This document shows positions 17,233 to 27,290 of a DNA stretch of 64,000 nucleotides, piece by piece. Origin of the DNA: Schlesneria sp. DSM 10557. GTDB lineage: Bacteria; Planctomycetota; Planctomycetia; Planctomycetales; Planctomycetaceae. The DNA is taken from assembly GCF_041860085.1 (NCBI RefSeq), contig NZ_CP124747.1, forward strand, positions 186,001 through 250,000, written 5' to 3'. The number at the start of each line of letters is the position of its first letter. Position 1 is the stretch's first letter. The notes under the pieces were generated by a model, which saw only the letters and a list, made by a program, of their open reading frames with translations, was not told the origin of the DNA and did not search any database. The position numbers and the translations under genes were made by a program.

Positions 17233-17997
17233 ATGCCTTCCGAAGCTCAAACGATTCTCGAGACTCGCCGTAACGAACTACTCCATCACGAATTGTATCA
17301 ATCCGTTCAAACTGTCGAGAATCTCCGATGTTTCATGTGTGAGCACGTTTTCGCAGTCTGGGACTTCATGTCACTGCTGAAGCGTCTGCAACAGATTGTG
17401 ACCTGCTGCGAGGTTCAATGGCTTCCTTCAGCAGATGCGTCGCTTGCACGGTTTATCAACGAAATCGTCCTGGGAGAAGAGTGTGACGAGGATGGGACTG
17501 GCGGATATGCCAGTCACTTTGAACTGTATCTGAGCGCCATGGACGAAATCGGCGCCGACTCGCGTCCGATTCGTGCCTTCGTCAAGAAGCTGGAAAATCG
17601 TGTGCCCCTGGCCACTGCGCTGGCCGAGGCCGAAATTCTTCCCAGCACTCGCGAATTCGTGCGGACCACAATCCAACTGGCAACGATCGGCCAGCCACAC
17701 GAAGTTGCCGCAGCATTCTTTTACGGTCGGGAAGATATCATTCCTGACATGTTCACCCGATTAGTGGAATCACTGCCTCAGCAGGGGGTGAGCGTGGGGA
17801 GACTTGAGCATTACCTGCGTCGCCACATCGAACTCGACGGCGACGATCATGGACCGCTCGCCGAAAAACTGGTCACCCGGCTCTCCGCCGACCGGCCCTC
17901 GAAAAAAGACGAAGTGACAGCAGTCGCGACGCAGGCGATTTCGCAGCGAATTGCGCTGTGGGACGGGATTCTTGCTGAAATTCGACGCAGTCAATGA
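17233..17997 (+). CDS. DUF3050 (haem oxygenase-like fold) protein
   Basis: 254 residues from the ATG at 17233; upstream in-frame codons to 17155 encode an unconvincing basic, Cys-containing stretch. The sequence ETRRNELLHHELYQSVQT, then LRCFMCEHVFAVWDFMSLLK, and later FFYGREDIIPDMF and HYLRRHIELDGDDHGPLAE match the DUF3050 family, whose fold resembles haem oxygenase and TenA. Several His and Glu residues (HIELDGDDHG) could bind a metal. The reaction is not known. Single gene; the epimerase gene follows after 301 bases without a clear element between. Confidence 0.85.
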   Translation: MPSEAQTILETRRNELLHHELYQSVQTVENLRCFMCEHVFAVWDFMSLLKRLQQIVTCCEVQWLPSADASLARFINEIVLGEECDEDGTGGYASHFELYLSAMDEIGADSRPIRAFVKKLENRVPLATALAEAEILPSTREFVRTTIQLATIGQPHEVAAAFFYGREDIIPDMFTRLVESLPQQGVSVGRLEHYLRRHIELDGDDHGPLAEKLVTRLSADRPSKKDEVTAVATQAISQRIALWDGILAEIRRSQ

Positions 17998-18298
17998 CGA
18001 CGCGATCTATTCTGCTCGGATTTGGATGACCAAAGTTGAATGCCCAAAGTTCAGGGCCAGCGATTAAGCGGACTCACTGGAGGATTGCCACCCGTGAAGT
18101 TCACCTGTGAAGATGGTGTCCGCTGACGCAACTCCGGTTCCGTTCGCTCAGGCGAGCGGTGTGGCTAAGGCACTGAAGGTGACTCAAACTAGGAACTCGG
18201 TTCAGAATGGGTTGTTGAGTCGAGCGGGTCTCGGGTATGGTTCCGTCACCCTGAAGGGGCGCGTTCAAACAGGTCGAATCGTATTGTGAGGGCGGTAC

Positions 18299-19282
18299 AT
18301 GCAACGTTGTCTGGTTACGGGTGGAGCAGGATTTATCGGCAGCCACCTGTCCGAGCGTCTGCTGGAGAAGGGTTACGAAGTGACAATCCTCGACGACCTG
18401 TCCACGGGCCGTCGTGAAAACCTGGTCTCGATCGAGAACCATCCTCGACTGACGATTCGTACGGGATCCATCACCGACTCCGTTCTGCTCGCAGAAGTCA
18501 TGACGAATGTGGACGTCATTTACCACATGGCCGCCGCAGTCGGGGTGAAACTGGTCGCTGACGATCCGGTTCGCACAATCCAGACGAACATCTATCCCAC
18601 GGAAGAACTGTTGAGGCTTGCTGTTCAGCGAAAGCAGCGCGTCTTCATCGCTTCAACGAGTGAAGTCTATGGCAAGAACGAGAAGGAACGCTGGACCGAG
18701 GAAGACAACCTCGTGTTCGGGCCAACTTCGCGCCCCCGTTGGGCATACGGCTGTTCGAAAGCCATCGACGAGTTTCTGGCACTGGCGTTTCATCGACAGT
18801 TCGGTTTACCGGTCGTCATCGGCCGATTCTTCAACGTCGTTGGCCCGCGGCAGGTGGGCCACTACGGAATGGTCATTCCCCGCTTCGTGGATGCGGCGCT
18901 CCAGGGTGGACCGATCGTGGTATACGATGATGGCCAGCAGATCCGCTGCTTTGGCCACGTTCGAGAGATTGTTGAGGCTGTGATCGGGCTGGTTGAGACC
19001 CCCGCCGCTCATGGCTCGGTCTATAACATCGGTAGCGATTTCCCCGTGACGATTCGTCAGCTTGCCGAAGAGATTATCCAGCGAGTCAACCCGGCCATCA
19101 AAGTCGAATATCTTCCTTACCGTGAGGCCTATGGCGACGATTTTGAAGATGTTCGCCGACGCGTGCCTGATGTGTCCCGTCTGGAAAACATGCTGGGCCG
19201 CAAACCCGAGATGTCGCTGGGAGAAATCCTGGATGACATCATCCGCTGGAAGAGAGAACAACTGACTGCAACAACCCGGTAA
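18299..19282 (+). CDS. NAD-dependent nucleotide-sugar epimerase/dehydratase
   Basis: 327 residues of the extended short-chain dehydrogenase family. The NAD-binding motif [10 protein letters not shown] is at 7-16, [11 protein letters not shown] follows the second strand, STSEVYG carries the catalytic Ser/Thr, and YGCSK holds the catalytic Tyr and Lys. FNVVGPRQ and [11 protein letters not shown] are typical of UDP-glucose 4-epimerase and UDP-glucuronate decarboxylase relatives. It likely makes an activated sugar for surface glycans. The GT-C-like membrane protein gene starts 130 bases downstream, which fits a glycan role. Exact substrate not determined. Confidence 0.9.
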   Translation: MQRCLVTGGAGFIGSHLSERLLEKGYEVTILDDLSTGRRENLVSIENHPRLTIRTGSITDSVLLAEVMTNVDVIYHMAAAVGVKLVADDPVRTIQTNIYPTEELLRLAVQRKQRVFIASTSEVYGKNEKERWTEEDNLVFGPTSRPRWAYGCSKAIDEFLALAFHRQFGLPVVIGRFFNVVGPRQVGHYGMVIPRFVDAALQGGPIVVYDDGQQIRCFGHVREIVEAVIGLVETPAAHGSVYNIGSDFPVTIRQLAEEIIQRVNPAIKVEYLPYREAYGDDFEDVRRRVPDVSRLENMLGRKPEMSLGEILDDIIRWKREQLTATTR

Positions 19283-19412
19283 TTCGCTGGGGCAGATGGT
19301 CAGGGAGAGGTTTCCCATCTCAGGAGGGGGAACTTGTCTGGTAACCAGTCTGCCAGGATGGTCCAGCGACATCGCCGAGTTGGTCATTCGAGAGGTAGAG
19401 ACGCCGATTCTG

Positions 19413-21251
19413 ATGACACCTTTAACGCCGAATCCTGTTCTGATTGATGACGCTGAACTGCTGCATCTGATCGCAACGCCGCGACAGCGTTTGTTTTCCA
19501 GCTTGAACCGGGCATCCGCCTTTACACCCTTGATCGTGGTGTGCTGTGCGCTGCCGGCATTCCTGCTGCTTTCGCACAACGGATTGAACGAAATCGCCTC
19601 GATGTGGGGATTGCGAAGTCTTGCCGTTGCCAATGCGAATTCGCTGGAAGAACTGCTTCAACCGGGACTCAATGACGCCGGGCAGCCGTTGCTGTTTCAG
19701 CCACCGCTGGCAGCTTGGCTGAACGGGTTTGTGGTCCGAATCCTCGGACCGGCTCATCCCCTTTCGCCGGCGCTCGTCTCATTGCTGGCTACAGGCGCGG
19801 CAATCTGGCTGGTCACGCGGTGCGCGTGGCGGATTGGGGGCGCGAATACCGCTCTCATTTCGGCACTGCTGATGTGCAGTCATCCTCAGGTGCTGGAATC
19901 GTCCGTCGTACCGACGAATACTGCCATCGGGACATGTCTATTCCTGGCATCCGTATTCGGTCTGCAGCGTCACCTCGAACGGAAAACATCCCTGCTGTCA
20001 CCCAGTCTGCTGCTCAGCAGTATCACATGGGGATTCACCTTCCTGGCGATTGGACCGATCGCGCTCAGTCTGCCGCTGGTCTTTATTCTGTTCAACTGGA
20101 CTTCGCGCCGTACCTGTCGGAGACAACCGACGGAACCGGCAGCCGATTGTGTGACGGGTTGCTGGACATCAAAACGATCGCTGCTGATCTTCATTTGCCT
20201 CGGCCTGTTGGTCGGTGGCTGGTGGGAGGTCATGATGCTCTCGAAATATGGGCTGGCGTTCTGGCAACCCTGGTGGGCGTGTGTCCCCAAAGAGTGTCTC
20301 GCAGGGGTCGCTTCGGAATGGCTGTCGACCGTCTGTCCGCTCTTACAGCAGTCAGGTGGTGAGTGGATTGTGCAGACAGCGATGGTGCTCGGCTGGATGT
20401 TGATAGGCCTGCATCGCACATTGCGTGAGCGACGTCATTCCGAAAATGACACCGCACGACACCGCTTTCAGCTTCTGCTGCTGTGGTGGGCGGTCATGCT
20501 GGCAGGGCGTATTCTCGCGGAAATTATGGGAATGGTCTGGTTCCGCAATACGTCCATCTGGAATGTGGCACTGGTCACCCCCACGATCCTGCTCGCCTCG
20601 TTAGGGTTCGGAACCGTCAGTGAGCGACTGATTTCCCGCCGCGGGGAAGGGGTGCTGATCGTTCTCGTAGTGGGATTGATCGTCTGGCGACTGACTCTTT
20701 CTGAGCTGACCAGCGTGATTGCAGGTGGAGTGACCGCCACAATTCTGCTGTTCGGTCCAATCGTGGGTGCATCCAGCAGACAGACCCAGTCAGGCTGGTC
20801 AGAGGGAACCTGGCGCCATCTCATGCGAGTGACTGTCTACGGGTCGTTACTGGCGTGCTTGTCGGCAGGGTTGGGGTTACGAACTTCACGACTTGATGAC
20901 GAAACCCGGTTGGCTCATTTGAAAGAACGTCTGATTACGCTGCCAGACGTCCGGCGGATCTCACTTGTCGCCTCACGCGACCCGATTCCCGTTGCGCTCA
21001 GCTACCTGCTTCGTTGTCGCTGGCCGCATGCAGAAATGGTGTCATCCGAGGGCTGGGACGTCGGGATGTCGAACGCCATGGAGAAAGAAGGGCAGATGCC
21101 GGCATCCCGGTTCCTGGTCCTTGAATGGACACGACGCGAAATCCGGATGTCGGCCGACGCCAGTCAGTATTGGCAAATGTCTGCGGTCGGAGAGCCCATG
21201 CGCTTCTATGGTCGCCGATTGTCACTGGTGTTGATCGAGCCGAAAACCTGA
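19413..21251 (+). CDS. GT-C-like multi-pass membrane protein
   Basis: 612 residues from the ATG at 19413; the frame is open to 19296 but those codons look non-coding. About ten hydrophobic helices are seen. The first half has the layout of ArnT/PMT-type (GT39) glycosyltransferases: a first helix, a periplasmic loop, then GQPLLFQPPLAAWLNG, which corresponds to the PPL-W loop of the family. The acidic DE pair usual in the first loop is not obvious (NEIASMW instead). A long soluble C-terminal segment follows the last helix. Probably transfers a sugar from a lipid carrier. It follows the epimerase gene in the same direction. Confidence 0.7.
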   Translation: MTPLTPNPVLIDDAELLHLIATPRQRLFSSLNRASAFTPLIVVCCALPAFLLLSHNGLNEIASMWGLRSLAVANANSLEELLQPGLNDAGQPLLFQPPLAAWLNGFVVRILGPAHPLSPALVSLLATGAAIWLVTRCAWRIGGANTALISALLMCSHPQVLESSVVPTNTAIGTCLFLASVFGLQRHLERKTSLLSPSLLLSSITWGFTFLAIGPIALSLPLVFILFNWTSRRTCRRQPTEPAADCVTGCWTSKRSLLIFICLGLLVGGWWEVMMLSKYGLAFWQPWWACVPKECLAGVASEWLSTVCPLLQQSGGEWIVQTAMVLGWMLIGLHRTLRERRHSENDTARHRFQLLLLWWAVMLAGRILAEIMGMVWFRNTSIWNVALVTPTILLASLGFGTVSERLISRRGEGVLIVLVVGLIVWRLTLSELTSVIAGGVTATILLFGPIVGASSRQTQSGWSEGTWRHLMRVTVYGSLLACLSAGLGLRTSRLDDETRLAHLKERLITLPDVRRISLVASRDPIPVALSYLLRCRWPHAEMVSSEGWDVGMSNAMEKEGQMPASRFLVLEWTRREIRMSADASQYWQMSAVGEPMRFYGRRLSLVLIEPKT

Positions 21252-21355
21252 TCCGGTTGATCTGATCCGGTTGCTGAACTGTCGTAGATGTGCCAGGCAG
21301 TGCTCGCGCGTCGTTGGCTGCAAAGTGCGAGGGTCGCAGCAGTTTACCGTACCCA

Positions 21356-21703
21356 CTATCTGGGATCGAGCATCGGAAAGAACTGCTCGTAACCCATTTC
21401 GATCAACCGTTTCTTCAGTAATTCAATCCGCTCGGACTCGGGCAAACCGTTGAAGACGCTGAAAAGCACGCATCCCATCACAATACTGGTCACACGGACC
21501 ACGCTCATCGGAAGCTGAAACGGAGTCAGATCCGCAAAGATTTCGTCGGCACTGCAGTATTCACCGAACTTCTGTCCGTTGTAGAGCATTTCGACTCCAC
21601 AAAAATCACCCGCCCATTCGTAGTCGAACGGGCCATAGACCTTGCGCCGGTGTTTCACCCAGAATCGGCTGCCGTTGAGATAGACGCCATGACTGCCGGA
21701 CAC
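21356..21703 (-). CDS. Conserved-looking small hypothetical protein
   Basis: 115 residues from a GTG at 21703 (GAGA 7 bases upstream); a TTG at 21709 is the alternative. The first half is Gly/aromatic-rich and beta-like (YLNGSRFWVKHRRKVYGPFD), the second has one hydrophobic segment (VVRVTSIVMGCVLFSVF) and an amphipathic helix (ESERIELLKKRLIEMG). Natural composition and isolation on the minus strand argue it is real. No family recognised. Confidence 0.6.
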   Translation of the reverse strand: MSGSHGVYLNGSRFWVKHRRKVYGPFDYEWAGDFCGVEMLYNGQKFGEYCSADEIFADLTPFQLPMSVVRVTSIVMGCVLFSVFNGLPESERIELLKKRLIEMGYEQFFPMLDPR

Positions 21704-22012
21704 GATCAATTCTCAGTGAAGGGAAAGGGGGTAAACGAGCGAATCGGGTAAACGATAATCTGAGGGTGGTCAGCCTTGTCTGGTTGTTACGAGCGGAACG
21801 GAGTCTGATCGCGACAATTCGTCTTCAAAATGAGTCATCATTGCTTCATTCGATTATGAAGATCGCCACGTTTTCAGCAAGATGGATCGTTCGTGCTGTT
21901 GAGCGACTTCGGAAGTGGTCGATACGATCAGCAAATCGATCTTGAGTGAGGCTGGGGCAGCATCGGCAATTGCTGCTGGTCTCGGCATTTTTCCCGCTGC
22001 GGCGAGTGACAA
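21704..22012. other. Intergenic gap, no gene seen
   Basis: About 300 bases between divergent genes: the small hypothetical protein (minus) and the aldolase/cupin fusion (plus). Presumably holds both promoters. No clear dyad or RNA. Confidence 0.5.
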
Positions 22013-23698
22013 ATGAAAACGGCTGCCCTGCAAAAGCTGCGAAACAAACTGGCTCAGGATTCGTCCGTCTTCGGGCTATGGGTTACCCTCGAATCCCCCA
22101 GCATCACGGAAATTGCCGTGGGCCTTGGTCTCGATTGGGTGGTGATTGACGCCGAGCATGGACATCTGGATTGGAAAGAGATCGTCGAACACATCCGAGC
22201 GACGGTCCGCAGTGAGACCGTTGCTCTGGTTCGAATCGCCGAACTGAACTCGGGCCTGATCAAGCGCGCCCTCGACATTGGGGCTGATGGCGTCGTCATC
22301 CCGTGGATTGAAACGGCGGATCAACTCCGTCAGGCGGTCAATTTCGCGAACTACCCCCTTGAAGGGTCACGCGGGATCGGGGGCGAACGGGCCACCTGCT
22401 GGGGACAGTGTCTGGCTGAACATACGGCTGACGCGAACGAGAACGTGCTGGTGGTCCCGATTGTGGAGACCGTGCGCGCGATCAGGCAAGTCCCCGTCAT
22501 GTGTCAGGTGGACGGAGTGGAATTGATGTTCTTCGGGCCGGCCGATCTCTCCTCGACGGCTGGGCATCGAGGCCTGTGGGAAGGTCCGGGTGTGGCTGAT
22601 CAGATTCATCAGGCGCGCGAGACGATCCGCCGCGCCGGCCGTCATTGTGGCGTGCTGGCGACTGGTCCTGATGATATCAAAGCGCGGCAACAGCAGGGCT
22701 TTCGCATGATTGGCCTGGGGATGGACGCGGGACTGCTCGTCCGGTCCCTCCGCTCGTTGCTGGCCTCCGTTGGACGAGACCGACTGATGCAGTCGTCACT
22801 GACACCGACGGAAAAGCCGCTGAACCCCCCACCGCTGGCCCGCCCTCCCGAATCGATGCGGCCTGATCGGGACGAAGTCATGTGTGATGTCGGAAACGGC
22901 CCTCGCGCTGAAATTGCCCAGGGGGTGAACTTCGAGTGTCTGGTCGGGCGGCATAATCAGGCCCGCAATCTCACGACAGGGATTGTCACTTTCGCCCCCG
23001 GTGCCGTATTGCCTTACCATGATCACATCTTCACGGAGTCGATTACTCTGCTGCAGGGAGCAATGACCGTCGAGGTGGACGGGCGGTCTTACAGTCTTAA
23101 AAAGCTCGACAACGTCGTCATTCCTGCCGGACTCGCTCATGCGGCACGCAATGGGTCCGCGTCAGAACCCGCAGTGCTGCATGTGGCCATGGGGACAGAC
23201 TCACCCAGCCGGACACTTGTTGACAAGTTCTTCTCACGTCGCGCGATGCCCGAGACTTCGACCGGAATGCCGGGGGCAGAACGAGTCAATCGCTATGCCA
23301 CAGCCCCCCGTGTCGTCCCCGGTCCGAATGCCGAATTCATCGATTGCTTTAACGCGTCTCTGGTTCCCGGAATCGAAATGAGCGGTGGATATGGATTGTT
23401 TCATCCCGGGGGGCGACTCCCCGCGCACATTCACGATTTCGATGAGTCGATCTGCATTATCTCTGGAACCGCGACCTGCGTCGTTGAAGGGCGAAGGTAC
23501 TCGATGAGCGACTGTCAAACGGCACTGCAGCCACGCGGACGAGTCCACTACTTTATCAACGAATCCAACGGACCGATGGAGATGCTGTGGGTCTATGCCG
23601 GACCAATGCCCGAACGCATTATCGTGGACGAATCGTGCGCAACTGTTGCGGGGAATCCCTGGCGGGCCACGCCCGCAACTGCACCACTGCACCGCTAA
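22013..23698 (+). CDS. HpcH/HpaI aldolase fused to two cupin domains
   Basis: 561 residues. Positions 1-255 form a class II pyruvate aldolase of the HpcH/HpaI family: DAEHGHLD with catalytic H49, R74, the RGIGGERA motif at 120-127, and metal ligands E152 and D178 (FFGPADLS). A Pro-rich linker (about 262-285) leads to cupin 1 (about 300-395; H336, H338, E342 in PYHDHIFTESI) and cupin 2 (about 435-550; H472, H474, E478 in PAHIHDFDESI). Both cupins keep the HxHxxxE metal motif. The aldolase should split or form 2-keto acids; the bicupin resembles (S)-ureidoglycine aminohydrolase-type or oxidoreductase bicupins and may act on the same compound. Not part of an obvious operon. Confidence 0.88.
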   Translation: MKTAALQKLRNKLAQDSSVFGLWVTLESPSITEIAVGLGLDWVVIDAEHGHLDWKEIVEHIRATVRSETVALVRIAELNSGLIKRALDIGADGVVIPWIETADQLRQAVNFANYPLEGSRGIGGERATCWGQCLAEHTADANENVLVVPIVETVRAIRQVPVMCQVDGVELMFFGPADLSSTAGHRGLWEGPGVADQIHQARETIRRAGRHCGVLATGPDDIKARQQQGFRMIGLGMDAGLLVRSLRSLLASVGRDRLMQSSLTPTEKPLNPPPLARPPESMRPDRDEVMCDVGNGPRAEIAQGVNFECLVGRHNQARNLTTGIVTFAPGAVLPYHDHIFTESITLLQGAMTVEVDGRSYSLKKLDNVVIPAGLAHAARNGSASEPAVLHVAMGTDSPSRTLVDKFFSRRAMPETSTGMPGAERVNRYATAPRVVPGPNAEFIDCFNASLVPGIEMSGGYGLFHPGGRLPAHIHDFDESICIISGTATCVVEGRRYSMSDCQTALQPRGRVHYFINESNGPMEMLWVYAGPMPERIIVDESCATVAGNPWRATPATAPLHR

Positions 23699-23978
23699 AC
23701 GAACCTTCCTGCGGGGACGCGATTTTTCGAGTTTGTCGATTCCAGACCGTTGGCCTTCCCGAAGCCATGGTCGCTCACGTTTCCACCGCATATCGCTCGC
23801 CTCAATCCGACTTCAGCAGCAGGACTCGCAGCGCGGGACCGTTTCGCACGGAGCCTGAGTTGGGTAGCATGCTGTGACGTCTGACGCGCCAAGCGCGGGC
23901 GGTCACTCGAAGCAGGACTTCGGGTGTATCGTGTGAGGCCCATCGAAGAATTTTATCCCCGGATGAAATGACCGTCTG

Positions 23979-24764
23979 ATGATGAATGTCGATCCCGCGG
24001 ACCATCGCCCATCGCGGGCGGAGCAACTGCTAGAGGCCGCGGAGAATTGCGCCGGGGGTTGCCACTGGCAGCAGGCGAACGCACTTTTTCATCAGGCCAT
24101 CTCGTGCGATGACACGCCCGCCAGTCGTATCGCGTACGGGGCCTATCTTTATCGACGTGGGCATTTTAATCACGCCATCAGCACTCTGATCCCGGTTCTG
24201 GATGGGACAGATCTGAAGGCGATTGGAATCGTGTGTCACAATCTGGCCGCGATCTACCGCGAAGTCGGCGAAGTTGACCTTGCCCGCCGTTTTCAGTGGC
24301 GGTCCACACTCTTGCGGAATGAATCTGACGCGGACGAACTGTTGGCCATGGCCAATGATGCGATCGCCGTAGGGCGTCTGGAAGCGGCCAAGCCCCTGGT
24401 TGCGGCGGCGATTGAACTCAACAGCGATGAGGCAGCGGACTGCAGTGACGGGGACCTGATTGCGACGCAGGGATTACTGCAAGGGATCATGGATTCGCCG
24501 CGCAGCGGGGTGGTGACGCTCTTCTGGGCGTATCAGCTTCACAGGTCTCACCGAGACCTGAAGCGGATGGGGACCGACCTGCTGAACATGGCCAACCTGT
24601 TCGGTGAACTGAAGCGATTCCGAGCGGAAAAGTCCTGCCTGCTGCGCGCGATTCGCTGTTTCGAGAATGTCAGCGCGCATGATCTGCTTCACCGGGCCCA
24701 CGGGCGGCTCGAACGGCATGTTCGAATGCATCTGCTTCGCTCGTTCAACAGCGAACTCAACTAG
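23979..24764 (+). CDS. TPR-like helical repeat protein
   Basis: 261 residues, with ATG codons at 23979 and 23982. Helix pairs spaced about 34 residues apart read as degenerate tetratricopeptide repeats: ANALFHQAISCDDTPASRIA, GAYLYRRGHFNHAISTLIPV, HNLAAIYREVGEVDLARRF and NMANLFGELKRFRAEKSCLL. No signal peptide or membrane segment, so a cytoplasmic scaffold is likely. Partners unknown. Confidence 0.75.
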   Translation: MMNVDPADHRPSRAEQLLEAAENCAGGCHWQQANALFHQAISCDDTPASRIAYGAYLYRRGHFNHAISTLIPVLDGTDLKAIGIVCHNLAAIYREVGEVDLARRFQWRSTLLRNESDADELLAMANDAIAVGRLEAAKPLVAAAIELNSDEAADCSDGDLIATQGLLQGIMDSPRSGVVTLFWAYQLHRSHRDLKRMGTDLLNMANLFGELKRFRAEKSCLLRAIRCFENVSAHDLLHRAHGRLERHVRMHLLRSFNSELN

Positions 24765-24965
24765 GCCGAAGCGACTCCGGTTAGTCAATCTCTGCCGCTG
24801 CTCACCGTGCATCTGTCGCCGACTGATGAGCCATGAGCGGGTGAGTCGAATGGACAGATCGGAAGCGGACTCGTGCCGACTCGTTCCGCTGCGGAAGACC
24901 GTGTATGTTATGCAGCGAGCGGAGATGACGGTTTCATCCCCTGAACGTTCAAGAGGAGTCTGCTG

Positions 24966-25736
24966 ATGCTGGCGGTTGTGTGCAGTCGTATTGGATTTGG
25001 AAAATCTCTCCTGGTGCTGGGAGCACTTTCGGGGCTTGCCTTCGTCTCAGGTCAGGCTTGCCTGGCTCAGGAAGACAAAGACGTGGTCGTCGTCACCAAG
25101 GCGGTCATTGACGGTGTGGGGCCGGACTGGCGGCCACTTGGCGAAGCCGATTTCGAGAATGTGAATACCGATCCAGATACCTGGACCTGGAAGGAAGATG
25201 GCGTTCATTGCAAGGGAACACCTGTCGGCGTGACGCGGTCCAAGAAAAAGTACACAAATTTTGAACTGGTCGCGACGTGGCGGCATCTGAAGTCGGGCGG
25301 AAATTCGGGGATTTTCGTCTGGGCCACGGAAGAAGCCCTGACAAACCTGAAACCGAATTCGTTGCCACCCGGGGGGATCGAAGTTCAGGTGCTCGATCAT
25401 GGATATGCGGAACAATATGAAAAGCAGACTGGCAAAAAGCCTGACTGGTTCACGACCAATGGCGATGTCTTTCCGGTCGGCAAATCTGACATGAAGCCGT
25501 TTCCCCCGGTCGCACCGGATGGCAAGCGGAGCTTTCCTCGCAAGAACCTGAGTAAAGGTGTGGGGGAATGGAACCACTACTACGTGCGGGCGATTAATGG
25601 TGAAGTCCGATTGTGGGTCAATGGCGAAGAAGTCTCCGGCGGGACGAACTGTGAACCCAAAACGGGCTATCTCTGCCTGGAATCCGAAGGGTCACCGGTC
25701 GAGTTCAAGGGAATTCGAATTCGGGAACTTCCCTGA
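24966..25736 (+). CDS. DUF1080 (3-keto-disaccharide hydrolase-like) secreted protein
   Basis: 256 residues with signal peptide LLVLGALSGLAFVSGQACLA. The mature protein matches DUF1080, a concanavalin-like beta-sandwich: DWRPLGEADF, then TWTWKEDGVHCKG, NFELVATWRHLKSGGNSGIF, GIEVQVLDHGY and WNHYYVRAINGEVRLWVNG. Characterised members hydrolyse 3-keto-glycosides or bind glycans. GAGG lies before the start. No dehydrogenase that would make the 3-keto substrate is adjacent. Confidence 0.92.
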   Translation: MLAVVCSRIGFGKSLLVLGALSGLAFVSGQACLAQEDKDVVVVTKAVIDGVGPDWRPLGEADFENVNTDPDTWTWKEDGVHCKGTPVGVTRSKKKYTNFELVATWRHLKSGGNSGIFVWATEEALTNLKPNSLPPGGIEVQVLDHGYAEQYEKQTGKKPDWFTTNGDVFPVGKSDMKPFPPVAPDGKRSFPRKNLSKGVGEWNHYYVRAINGEVRLWVNGEEVSGGTNCEPKTGYLCLESEGSPVEFKGIRIRELP

Positions 25737-25938
25737 TTGACCCGTCGCGCATGGGCGACTGACTCCGCGTTTCGATTTCCAATCCTCTGCGGACGCAGTC
25801 GCCCTCACATTTTTTGATGAGCAATCTCAGCGTTAAGTTTCTCGGGGCCGCTGTACCGTGGACTTCTGGGCGCCCCTTTCGTGGAATTTTTGTTCAGGTA
25901 TGGGCTCTTAAATCGCGTCGCGCTAGAAGCAGGTTCCC

Positions 25939-26943
25939 GTGACCATCGATTTCCACTGTCCTCACTGCGAAAAGTTTCTCAAGACCACTGAGGACAAAGC
26001 GGGACTGCAGGCGAAATGTCCGGGTTGCGGCGGTGTGATTACCATTCCAGGCGCAACGGGAGCTGAATTTCCCAATGAAGCGACGAGCGATATGAGTCCT
26101 CCTCCCGTTCCTGGCGGAACGGGAAGTCAGCTAAGAGAGTGCCCCGTCTGTCGGGCCGAGGTTTCCGACAGCGCAATCCGATGTCGAACTTGCGGTGAGG
26201 TCTTCCCCAGCAGCTCGGTAATTGTAGCGGGACGCTCGGCCGGTCAGCGTGAAATCCGGCCGTTCCCACCCGGAGAAGTAATTGAGGAAGCCTGGCGGAT
26301 CTTTATGCAGAAAATGGGGTTGATGTGCGGCGCCCTGTTTGTAATGGTCTTTCTGAGCTTGATCGCAGGAGGCTTCGTCTTCCTGCTGGCTGTCGTTGCA
26401 GGATTTCTGTCCGACACAGGCAACCAGGTCGGGGCGGCGGTCGGCTGGACCTGCTTCGGGATTGGCTACCTTCTGCTGCTTTACTTTAATCTCTACATTC
26501 AAATCGGCTACATGATCCTGTCTTTGAAGGTGGCTCGTGAAGAACATGCAGAACTGAGTGATCTCTTTACTGGCGGGCGTTATGTCGTTCGAGTACTGCT
26601 GAATTCCCTGGTGTTCGCTCTCATCGTCATGGTGGGATTGGTCCTGCTGGTCGTGCCCGGCCTGTTCGCCATCGTGATGTTGTGGCCTTTCAGCTACCTG
26701 ATCATCGACAAGAATTATCGCGGTTTAGAAAGTCTGAAACGGGCCAAAAGTCTGACCGAAGGGAATCTTGGTTCGATCTTCCTGATCTTCTGCGTTTGTT
26801 TCCTCTGCAATCTGGCGGGGAGTCTTGCGTGTTATGTCGGGATGCTTTTGACCATCCCTTATGTCTGTCTGCTTCTGGCTCTCTCGTACGACCGAATGTC
26901 GTGCCAGACGCCTCTTGCAGGTGAAGCGACAGAAGAGATCTGA
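25939..26943 (+). CDS. Membrane protein with two N-terminal zinc ribbons
   Basis: 334 residues from a GTG. A first zinc ribbon has Cys at 7, 10, 27 and 30; a second has Cys at 68, 71, 82 and 85 (CPVCRAEVSDSAIRCRTC). Then come a linker and a membrane domain of about six helices (MCGALFVMVFLSLIAGGFVF, LVFALIVMVGLVLLVVPGLF and others). The LVVPG-FAIVMLWPFSYLIIDKN stretch resembles uncharacterised DUF975/glycerophosphodiester-phosphodiesterase-like membrane domains. The first ribbon has the same spacing as that of the 477-residue protein at 34326-35759. Function unknown. Confidence 0.85.
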   Translation: MTIDFHCPHCEKFLKTTEDKAGLQAKCPGCGGVITIPGATGAEFPNEATSDMSPPPVPGGTGSQLRECPVCRAEVSDSAIRCRTCGEVFPSSSVIVAGRSAGQREIRPFPPGEVIEEAWRIFMQKMGLMCGALFVMVFLSLIAGGFVFLLAVVAGFLSDTGNQVGAAVGWTCFGIGYLLLLYFNLYIQIGYMILSLKVAREEHAELSDLFTGGRYVVRVLLNSLVFALIVMVGLVLLVVPGLFAIVMLWPFSYLIIDKNYRGLESLKRAKSLTEGNLGSIFLIFCVCFLCNLAGSLACYVGMLLTIPYVCLLLALSYDRMSCQTPLAGEATEEI

Positions 26944-27290
26944 CCCGCAGCACGAACTTTGTATGGCGTCTAATGGCCTGTAGCACTGATCAGTGTTTAC
27001 CAGGTACGACACTGTGACACGGGCTGAGAAAATTCGACTTCTCTTTTCGATTCCAACCACGAACGACTCGTAGGGAGATCTGGGATAAACAATTGGGCAC
27101 CCACGGCTACCGAAGTATTGAGCCTGATTCGTTTCTGCTCGAAATTCTGACTTCTGTCGTCGCCTTTGTCTGGCATATTCCTTCGACCGATTCGCCTTCA
27201 CGCCCCTTTACTCTTCGCATCGACGATCGCTATTCTGAAATATGAATTTCTGGCGATTGCAATCCCTTGTCTGAACTCGGAACAGATCCC
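26944..27290. other. Intergenic gap, no gene seen
   Basis: About 345 bases between two plus-strand genes. No coding sequence, tRNA or strong dyad found; presumably the promoter of the cytochrome/WD40 gene. Confidence 0.5.

Noticed and set aside
21248..21276. Short direct repeat of TGATCCGGTTG after the GT-C-like gene
   Set aside because: Two copies of 11 bases only; no structure or function suggested.
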